Positions 43,978 to 50,304 of a stretch of DNA of 50,304 bases are shown piece by piece. The notes under the pieces were generated by a model. The model saw only the letters and a list, made by a program, of their open reading frames with translations. It had not been told where the DNA came from and searched no databases. Source of the stretch: Eubacterium sp. AF22-9. Lineage in GTDB: Bacteria > Bacillota > Clostridia > Lachnospirales > Lachnospiraceae. Within the stretch, counting starts at the first letter, position 1. Each line of letters begins with the position of its first letter. The DNA is taken from contig QRVH01000020.1 in assembly GCA_003458705.1 (NCBI GenBank), forward strand, positions 1 through 50,304. The letters are read 5' to 3'. Position numbers and translations under genes: made by a program.

Positions 43978-44862
43978 ATGGACAAACAGAAAACAGGTGA
44001 GCTTATTAAGAGTGCGAGAATTAAGAAAGGATATACACAGGTTGAATTGGGTGATTTGCTCGGTGTGACTAATAAAGCAATCTCAAGATGGGAAAAAGGT
44101 GAAAGTTTTCCAGATATCAGTGTAATTGAGGAATTGTCGAGGGTGCTTGATATAAGAATTCAGGATATTGTGATAGGAGATGTTACGGAGCCTGATAGTG
44201 AAACAGCAGTTACAGAGGTTGTAAGAGCAGCAAAGCTTCAGGACAAGGTGAAGAAAAGAAAATTCATTTCGAGTGGTGTATCCTGCATAGCTGCCGGATA
44301 TATGCTTGTATGTGGATGGTATTCATTCAGAGGACAGGCAGATAATTCAATTCTGGGTTATCTTACGGTTTCGCTGGCTATAGTGATTGCTATAATGCTT
44401 GCAGGTGAAAAGTCTGGCGGAGTACATATGCATAACGGGAATGCAGGCGGGCGTGTATATAATATAATAGGATTTGCAAGTATGGGATACTGTTTTATTA
44501 TGATGATTGCGTGCAGCTGCATATTTAATAATCATGGGGCAGATTTATGGAAGATTGCCAGATACATAGGAAAGATTATAAATGTGCAGCTTATTATAGT
44601 TTTTGTGCTTAATCTGGCTGTGCTTGTTATTCAGGATTATATCAACGAGCATAAATACGAAGGAGTAAAGAGTGAGGCTTACAGTCTTGTAACAGCATGT
44701 TTTATGAGTATGATGTATGCTTGTCTTCTGCATACATTATCAGATATGCATAGTTTTAATAAATATATTATGATAATAGCTGTTGCTGCAGTGATTGAAA
44801 TGCTGGCAGCTTATTTCATTAGTTTCAGAATTAAAAAACATAATTGGTCTTTTGAAAAGTAA
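43978..44862 (+). CDS. XRE-type HTH protein with C-terminal membrane domain
   Basis: A 294-residue protein. An N-terminal helix-turn-helix (about 5-65) has ARIKKGYTQVELGDLLGVTN and ISRWEKGESFPD. A linker follows, then five or six hydrophobic helices (from about residue 105). Such membrane-tethered XRE proteins are common in Firmicutes and may sense a membrane signal. The ligand and targets are unknown. A consensus AGGAGG site precedes it. It starts 73 bases after the toxin remnant and ends before a hairpin terminator. Confidence 0.8.
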   Translation: MDKQKTGELIKSARIKKGYTQVELGDLLGVTNKAISRWEKGESFPDISVIEELSRVLDIRIQDIVIGDVTEPDSETAVTEVVRAAKLQDKVKKRKFISSGVSCIAAGYMLVCGWYSFRGQADNSILGYLTVSLAIVIAIMLAGEKSGGVHMHNGNAGGRVYNIIGFASMGYCFIMMIACSCIFNNHGADLWKIARYIGKIINVQLIIVFVLNLAVLVIQDYINEHKYEGVKSEAYSLVTACFMSMMYACLLHTLSDMHSFNKYIMIIAVAAVIEMLAAYFISFRIKKHNWSFEK

Positions 44863-44884
44863 AAAATAGATAATGAAAATGTAT

Positions 44885-44930
44885 AGGAGCATGTTGCAAG
44901 ATATCAAGTAACATGCTCCTTCTTGTTGTA
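44885..44930 (+). terminator. Rho-independent terminator after the XRE gene
   Basis: AGGAGCATGTT (44885-44895) pairs perfectly with AACATGCTCCT (44910-44920); a T-rich tail follows. Confidence 0.8.
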
Positions 44931-45055
44931 ACAAATTAATTATTATTAAGAGTCTTTTCAGTTTTTGAATAATCTTCTTTGGATTATTTCTCAACAAATT
45001 TCCACATGGCAGTCTTACCTACATTATCAGCATTATCAATTAGACAAAATAAAGT

Positions 45056-45096
45056 ACGAGTGTTTTCTGATAATTGAATAGTCAGAAAACACTCGT
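45056..45096 (-). terminator. Rho-independent terminator of mgtE
   Basis: ACGAGTGTTTTCTGA and TCAGAAAACACTCGT form a perfect 15-bp stem. On the minus strand it is followed by ACTTTATTTTG. It lies just past the mgtE stop. Confidence 0.85.
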
Positions 45097-45104
45097 TTCC
45101 ATTC

Positions 45105-46496
45105 TCACACATGAAATATCTCAACAAGAAATATCATTGCAAGTCCGTAATAAGTTACAACGGCAACGAGGTCGTTCACAGTCGTGATAAGCGGACCTGA
45201 CGCAACAGCCGGGTCAATGTGAATCTTGTGGAAGAACATAGGAATAATTGTTCCCACAAGGCTTGATACAACCATAGCAACAATAAGAGATAATCCGACG
45301 CAGCCAGATATTAAAAATGCTGACATCCACGCATATTTCTTGAATATATGAATATAGAAACCTAAGAATACAAGTGCCATGATTCCAAGACTTGCACCAT
45401 TAATGAAACCAATCTTCATCTCTTTGAAAAGAAGGGATAACTTCTTCTTAGCACTTAAAGTCTCATCCATAAGTACACGGATAGTTACAGCAAGTGATTG
45501 TGTTCCGACATTACCAGCCATGTCAAGAACAAGGGACTGAAAACATATTACAATCGGAAGGACAGCAACTACTGATTCAAATATTCCTACAACTGATGAA
45601 ACTGCCATTCCAAGAAACAGCAGTATAATAAGCCAAGGCAGACGTTTCTTGATACTTACAAGAGTTGGCTCGCTTAAATCATCTTCTGAAGTAAGACCGG
45701 CAAGCTTTGCATAGTCATCACCCATTGCATCGTCAACGAGTTCAACGATATCTGTTGCGGTAAGAATACCGCATATCTTTCCATCTTCAGTAAGTACAGG
45801 AATGGAATCCTCTTCGTAATCTGCAATCTTGTCAATGCATTCATTGATATTTTCATGCTCATATACATAAGGGTATGAACTGCTTATTATGTCGGCAAGA
45901 TTATCATTCTGCCTTGCTATAATTAAATCTTTTAAATCAATTGCCCCAGCAAACTTGTCAGCGCCATTGACTACATATATAGTTGATATATTGTCATGCT
46001 CACCAGCCTGCTTGACAAGGGCACTCATGGCTTCTCTTATAGTAAGGTTATCTGGTATGCATATGAAATTATTAGTCATACAGCTACCAATCTCATCGTC
46101 CTCATAAGAAAGAAGCTTCTGGACATCTTCCTTTGCATCAGCGTCTAAGTGTTCAACAATTTCATTCTTCTTAGTTTCTGACAAATCGTCAAGTACATCA
46201 ACCGCATCATCAGAATCCATGTAAGATACTACACGTGCAGCTTTCTCTAATGACAGTTCTTCAAGATATTTTTCAGCATCATCAAGATAAGAGAAAATCT
46301 CAGCAATCAAGTGTTCATCAAGTACATTGTAAATGTTTTGTCTTTCAGCAGGTGTAAGAAGAGTGATTGCTTCAGCAATATCCTTCTCATGATACTTAGA
46401 AAGCGTCTTAATTAATTTCTGTGAGTTCTTAGATGACTTAAAAATCCTGCCAAGTTCTTTTACATAATCTTTCTTTGGGAATAATACTTTGTTCAT
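45105..46496 (-). CDS. mgtE: magnesium transporter MgtE
   Basis: A 463-residue Mg2+ channel. An N-terminal superhelical MgtE_N domain (about 30-130: LTPAERQNIYNVLDEHLIAE, VVSYMDSDDAVDVLDDL) precedes two CBS domains (about 135-255, with NLTIREAMSALVKQAGEH and DSIPVLTEDGKICGILTATD). Five membrane helices follow, with the pore motif GPLITTVNDLVAVV. The N-domain and CBS pair close the channel when cytosolic Mg2+ is high. The start at 46496 was chosen for AAGGAGG six bases upstream; an ATG at 46526 lies before it. Its leader holds a small reading frame and a terminator hairpin. Confidence 0.92.
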   Translation of the reverse strand: MNKVLFPKKDYVKELGRIFKSSKNSQKLIKTLSKYHEKDIAEAITLLTPAERQNIYNVLDEHLIAEIFSYLDDAEKYLEELSLEKAARVVSYMDSDDAVDVLDDLSETKKNEIVEHLDADAKEDVQKLLSYEDDEIGSCMTNNFICIPDNLTIREAMSALVKQAGEHDNISTIYVVNGADKFAGAIDLKDLIIARQNDNLADIISSSYPYVYEHENINECIDKIADYEEDSIPVLTEDGKICGILTATDIVELVDDAMGDDYAKLAGLTSEDDLSEPTLVSIKKRLPWLIILLFLGMAVSSVVGIFESVVAVLPIVICFQSLVLDMAGNVGTQSLAVTIRVLMDETLSAKKKLSLLFKEMKIGFINGASLGIMALVFLGFYIHIFKKYAWMSAFLISGCVGLSLIVAMVVSSLVGTIIPMFFHKIHIDPAVASGPLITTVNDLVAVVTYYGLAMIFLVEIFHV

Positions 46497-46530
46497 TGTG
46501 ACCTCCTTCTTGCCTGAATTGGGCATAAAA

Positions 46531-46581
46531 ATACATCGCTACAGATGATTGTGATAGTAAGGATCCTCTGATGCGATGTAT
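46531..46581 (-). terminator. attenuator-like terminator in the mgtE leader
   Basis: On the minus strand ATACATCGC and GCGATGTAT (9-bp arms, about 33-nt loop) are followed by TTTTTATG, just before the mgtE ribosome site. This position points to regulated premature termination. Confidence 0.6.
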
Positions 46582-46607
46582 AAAAGGCACAATTTATTAG
46601 AATGTGG

Positions 46608-46700
46608 TTATGAGATTCTCACAGACAGCCACATTCCGAGCCTACACTTATAGTATACACCGCAGTTCTTACTTCGTCCTATACGATCGCAACTATCCAT
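46608..46700 (-). CDS. 30-residue leader peptide candidate before mgtE
   Basis: A frame of 30 codons with a good ribosome site (CGGAGGTGG, about 6 bases before ATG). It begins MDSCDRIGRSKNCGVYYKC and ends LGMWLSVRIS. The end overlaps a hairpin (GAATGTGG...CCACATTC) that sits ahead of the terminator hairpin. The length, Cys/Arg-rich composition and position suggest a leader peptide whose translation steers folding, but this is an inference. The M-box magnesium riboswitch consensus is not visible here. Confidence 0.4.
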   Translation of the reverse strand: MDSCDRIGRSKNCGVYYKCRLGMWLSVRIS

Positions 46701-46742
46701 GAAAATCCACCTCCGTTCATAATCAGATTATTTTACGGGTTG

Positions 46743-46771
46743 ATTGTAACAGAATATTTTTTAAAAAACAA
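46743..46771 (-). promoter_or_regulatory. promoter of mgtE
   Basis: On the minus strand TTGTTT (46771-46766), a 17-base spacer and TACAAT (46748-46743). It lies about 45 bases before the leader peptide ATG. Confidence 0.5.
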
Positions 46772-46818
46772 CAAAAATGTGTTACAATATTTTAAATATT
46801 ATACAGGCAGGTAAGAGT

Positions 46819-47718
46819 ATGACATTACAGCAGTTAAGATACATCGTTATGGTTGCAGAGACAGGCACGATTACTGAGGCGGCAGGGAAATTATATATTT
46901 CACAGCCAAGCCTTACCAATGCAATTCATGAACTTGAAAAAGAGATGAATATTACGATATTCAACAGAACTAATAAAGGAATAAGCGTGTCGAAGGAAGG
47001 AGAAGATTTTCTTTCTTACGCAAGGCAGATACTTGAGCAGGCAGCAATTCTTGAGGACAGATATAAGTATGGTAATGGCGGCAGGAAGCAGTACTGCGTA
47101 TCAACACAGCATTATTCATTTGCAGTCAACGCATTTGTTGACCTTATAAAGCAGTTCGGGCAGGATGAGTATGATTTCAGTTTAAGGGAAACACAGACTT
47201 ACGAGATTATCGAGGACGTTGCAAGGCTAAGAAGTGAGATTGGAATACTGTTCATTAATGATTTTAATGAGGCTGTTATTAGAAAGATTTTAAAGGCATA
47301 TGAACTTGAATTCCATGAGCTTTTTACAGCAAGACCACATGTATTCATAAGCAGAAAACATCCACTTGCAGAGAGCAGTGTCATTCATAATGAGCAGTTA
47401 GAAGAATATCCTTATCTGTCATTTGAGCAGGGCGAACATAATTCATTCTATTTCTCAGAGGAGATATTCTCAGAAACAGCAAGAAAGAAGAACATAAGAG
47501 TCCGTGACAGGGCAACACTTTTTAATCTGCTGATTGGCCTTAACGGCTACACAGTAAGTAGTGGTATTATTGACAAGAAGCTTAACGGAAAAGACATTAT
47601 AGCAGTGCCGCTTGCTGATGAATCAGATATGCATATTGGTTACATAACTCACAAAAAAGGGATACTTAGCAGGCTTGGAAATACATATCTTGAGGCTATA
47701 AGGAAGTATCTTAAGTAG
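46819..47718 (+). CDS. LysR-family transcriptional regulator
   Basis: A 299-residue LysR-type activator. The N-terminal helix-turn-helix MTLQQLRYIVMVAETGTITEA, then LYISQPSLTNAIHELEKEM, is intact. A substrate-binding domain follows (YCVSTQHYSFAVNAFVDLIK, RPHVFISRKHPLAE). It is divergent from mgtE and directly upstream of metE, so metE and sulfur/methionine metabolism are possible targets (CysB/MetR-like role). The effector is unknown. The start at 46819 was chosen where the HTH begins; AGGCAGG lies upstream. Confidence 0.85.
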   Translation: MTLQQLRYIVMVAETGTITEAAGKLYISQPSLTNAIHELEKEMNITIFNRTNKGISVSKEGEDFLSYARQILEQAAILEDRYKYGNGGRKQYCVSTQHYSFAVNAFVDLIKQFGQDEYDFSLRETQTYEIIEDVARLRSEIGILFINDFNEAVIRKILKAYELEFHELFTARPHVFISRKHPLAESSVIHNEQLEEYPYLSFEQGEHNSFYFSEEIFSETARKKNIRVRDRATLFNLLIGLNGYTVSSGIIDKKLNGKDIIAVPLADESDMHIGYITHKKGILSRLGNTYLEAIRKYLK

Positions 47719-47734
47719 TCATTATATGTATATA

Positions 47735-47779
47735 AAACGGGTTGGACATAGTTTTAAACTATGACTAACCTGTTTTTTT
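47735..47779 (+). terminator. Rho-independent terminator after the LysR gene
   Basis: AACGGGTTGGACATAG pairs with CTATGACTAACCTGTT (several G-U pairs), TTTTAAA loop, followed by a run of seven T. Confidence 0.8.
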
Positions 47780-47847
47780 ATGTATTATACAAATGCGTTC
47801 TTCAAATTTATAATGACAACATCAAATTATAAATGAGGAGAGCAGGT

Positions 47848-50117
47848 ATGAAGACAGCAGTAGCAGGTTATCCAAGGATAGGAACATTAAGAGAGTTAAA
47901 GTTTGCATTAGAAAAATATTTCAGAAAAGAAATAAGTGCAGATGAACTGACACAGACAGCAAAGGAGTTACGAAAGACACACTGGCTTACACAGAAGGAA
48001 GCAGGAATGATTATATCACAAGCAATGATTTTTCATATTATGATATAGTGCTTGATACAGCATTTTTACTGAATATAATTCCTGAAAGATACAAGGAACT
48101 TGAGGTTTCAGAGCTTGATAAATATCTTGCAATGGCAAGGGGATATCAGGGAGAGGACGGTGACGTTAAAGCTCTTGCAATGAAGAAATGGTTTAATACT
48201 AATTACCATTATATTGTTCCAGAGGCTGAGGACAGCACGCAGATAAGACTTACAGGTAATAAGCTGTGGGCAGAATATGGAGAGGCAAAAGAACTTGGAA
48301 TTGAGACAAAACCGGTAATCACAGGTGTGTATACTTTATTTAAGCTGTGCAGATTTACAGGCAAGAAGAAGGCAGATGATTTTATCAATGCATTTGTTGA
48401 AGCATATAAAGATGTTTATAGTAAATGTGAAGCTGTAGGAATCCAGTGGCTTCAGTTTGATGAGCCTGCACTTGTACAGGACATGACAGAAGAAGACAGA
48501 GAACTGTTTGTCAAAATGTATAGTGATATTTTAGGCAAGAAGCAATCATGCAAAATATTGCTTCAGACATATTTCGGAGACGTGAGGGATGTGTATGAAG
48601 ATATTGTTAAGCTGTCGTTTGACGGAATCGGACTTGATTTTATTGAGGGAAAGAAGACAGCAGAACTCATTGAAAAATATGGATTCCCAAAGAACACGGT
48701 ATTATTCGCTGGACTTGTAAATGGAAAGAATATCTGGAAGAATCATTATGAAAAGACTTTAAATGTGCTTAAAAAGCTTGAGGATAAGGGAATACAGACA
48801 GTTTTGTCAACATCATGCTCGCTGCAGCATGTTCCATATACATTAAAGCAAGAGAATAAACTTTCGGATGAATATCTGAATTACTTCGCATTTGCAGAAG
48901 AAAAGCTTGTGGAATTAAAGGAATTAAGCGTGCTTGCCGAGTGTGGAAATATTGAAGAAGATGAAAGATTCAAGACAAACAGGAAGCTTTTTGCAGGTAC
49001 AAGAAAATGTGATAATGAAGCTGTAAAGAAAAGACTTGCGGAAGTTACAGAGGCGGATTACAGAAGACTTCCTGCAAGAAGAGAGAGACAGCAGCTTCAG
49101 AAGAAAGAATTTGCATTACCGAAGCTGCCTACAACTACAATCGGTTCATTTCCACAGACAAAAGATGTTAAGGCTAACCGTTCAGCATTCCGTAAGGGTG
49201 AAATCAGCGAAGAACAGTATGTTGAATTTAATAAGAAGAAAATTGAAGAATGTGTCAGATGGCAGGAAAAAATCGGACTTGATGTACTTGTTCATGGAGA
49301 ATACGAAAGAAATGACATGGTTGAATATTTCGGTGAAGCGTTGGGAGGTTTTCTGTTCACAGAGAAAGCATGGGTTCAGTCATATGGAACAAGATGTGTT
49401 AAACCACCTGTTATATGGGGAGATGTTTACCGCAAGAAGCCGATAACAGTTGAGTGGTCTGTGTATGCACAGTCACTTACAGATAAGATAATGAAAGGAA
49501 TGCTTACAGGTCCGGTAACAATTCTTAACTGGTCATTCCCAAGAGAAGATATTACAATCAAGGAATCAATTTCGCAGATTGCACTTGCAATAAGAGATGA
49601 GGTGCTTGACCTTGAAGCAAATGGAATTAAGATTATTCAGATTGATGAGGCAGCTTTAAGAGAAAAGCTTCCATTAAGAAAATCTGACTGGAATACAGAA
49701 TATCTTGATTTTGCAATACCAGCATTCAGACTTACAGCAAGCGGCGTAAAACCTGAAACACAGATACATACTCATATGTGTTACAGTGAATTTAAAGATA
49801 TAATCCCAGCAATAGACGACATGGACGCTGATGTTATCACATTTGAAGCATCACGCTCAGACCTTCAGATTCTTGATTCGTTAAGAGAAAACAACTTTGA
49901 AACAGAGGTTGGACCGGGAGTATACGACATTCATTCACCAAGAATACCGTCGGTAGAAGAGATTACCCGTGCAATAAAGATAATGCTAACAAAGATAGAC
50001 AAAGACAAGTTGTGGGTAAATCCAGACTGCGGACTTAAGACAAGAGGTGTGCCAGAGACAGAAGCAAGCCTTAAGAATATGGTTAAGGCAGCTGAGATTA
50101 TCAGGGCTGAGTTGTAG
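47848..50117 (+). CDS. metE: cobalamin-independent methionine synthase (one apparent frameshift)
   Basis: MetE methylates homocysteine with 5-methyltetrahydropteroyl-triglutamate to give methionine. It has two barrels. The N-terminal one starts [20 protein letters not shown]. The C-terminal catalytic one has [48 protein letters not shown] and [14 protein letters not shown]. The zinc ligands are HTHMCYSEF and [10 protein letters not shown]. The frame slips near 48009 (GGAATGATTAT): one more G gives [19 protein letters not shown]. Repaired length is about 756 residues, normal. Start 47848 follows GAGGAGAGCAGG. It would use the homocysteine made by the upstream sulfur operon. Confidence 0.92.
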
Positions 50118-50167
50118 TGTAGGCATTTGTGAGACTGGAGATGGTTTATTGTGAGGCGGCGTGGTGA

Positions 50168-50304
50168 ATTGGACGTTGAAGTGGAGAAAGTCACAGAGGA
50201 AGTCCAAAAGGGACTAGAAAACATGTCGGATTGGACGTTGAAGCAGTGGGAAAGCAAGCAAAAGTCCAAACGGAATGAGAAAACGTGTCAGATTGGACGT
50301 TGAA
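50168..50304. repeat. 62-bp tandem repeats running off the window
   Basis: ATTGGACGTTGAA occurs at 50168-50180, 50230-50242 and 50292-50304, exactly 62 bases apart. Each unit pairs TTGGAC with a downstream GTCCAA (50202-50207, 50264-50269), and the units share a flank of GAAAACRTGTCRG. Only about 18 bases between TTGAAG and AAGTCCAAA vary. The array begins about 50 bases after metE and continues past the end. Confidence 0.8.

Noticed and set aside
46527-46740. M-box or other known Mg2+ riboswitch before mgtE
   Set aside because: The conserved M-box blocks could not be recognised on the minus strand. Only a small frame and hairpins are visible.
50168-50304. The 62-bp spacing could be read as a CRISPR array with repeats of about 27 and spacers of about 35 bases
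   Set aside because: The supposed repeats are not identical, conserved bases (AAGTCCAAA) extend into the supposed spacers, and no cas gene is in the window.
1-50304. Prophage, plasmid or integrative element in the window
   Set aside because: No integrase, transposase, terminase, capsid or replication-initiator genes were seen. The only mobile-like signals are the small palindromes and the toxin remnant.

Overview
The window looks like a low-GC Firmicutes chromosome, most likely a gut Lachnospiraceae (Clostridia; Lachnospira/Agathobacter/Roseburia-like). This rests on the AT-rich codon use, strong AGGAGG ribosome sites, families typical of that group (DUF4867 beside an L-fucose-isomerase-like enzyme, DUF1653, paired short chromate transporters, a CptIN-type toxin-antitoxin remnant) and the absence of phage or plasmid hallmark genes. 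No rRNA or tRNA was recognised. Species-level assignment is not possible from reading alone.

Layout. 1-610: a small membrane-protein gene broken by three different tandem duplications. 667-7167: a membrane protein, then the arginine block, with argG on the minus strand diverging from argC-argJ-argB-argD. 7185-10254: orphan solute-binding lipoprotein, YdcZ-type permease, RlmI-like rRNA methyltransferase. 10319-12315 (minus): PHP phosphoesterase plus a two-gene chromate transporter. 12467-16588: DUF1653 protein, then ddl, nitroreductase, murF and a lipoprotein (peptidoglycan precursor genes). 16630-20598: a very compact Tad/type II secretion-like locus with several tiny membrane peptides. 20678-22174: PAP2 phosphatase and a 10-TM metal exporter. 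22351-27835: a sugar operon (DUF4867, isomerase, xylulokinase, transaldolase, ROK repressor). 27836-28305: a gene-free stretch with repeated hairpins. 28306-30993 (minus): two membrane glycosyltransferases. 31126-36658: two aminotransferases, queH, and small genes. 36758-38446: S8 peptidase. 38538-43556: Rrf2 regulator followed by a sulfur-assimilation operon. 43582-43905: type III toxin-antitoxin remnant. 43978-50117: XRE membrane regulator, mgtE (minus) with an attenuator-like leader, LysR regulator, metE. 50168-50304: start of a 62-bp tandem repeat that runs off the window.

The most interesting system is 38538-43556. It combines an Rrf2 regulator with three cysteines, a MetY-like PLP enzyme, a one-subunit siroheme/4Fe-4S sulfite reductase, a TusA-like protein, a thioredoxin, a ThiS-like sulfur carrier whose Gly-Gly is followed by extra residues, its ThiF/MoeB-like activating enzyme, and a JAMM protease. 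This is the gene set expected for protein-thiocarboxylate-dependent homocysteine synthesis, described in Wolinella as HcyS/HcyD/HcyF/MetY/Sir. metE, which would make methionine from homocysteine, lies 4 kb downstream behind a LysR gene.

Caution on quality. At least ten breaks of otherwise conserved genes (argG twice, argB, argD, a PHP gene, the isomerase, queH, a zinc-ribbon gene, metY, metE) can each be repaired by a one-base change, nearly always in a short homopolymer. That pattern looks more like sequencing error than biology, so these are described as single genes with a frameshift. Four exact or near-exact tandem duplications (137, 85, 21 and 54 bp) deserve the same suspicion until checked.
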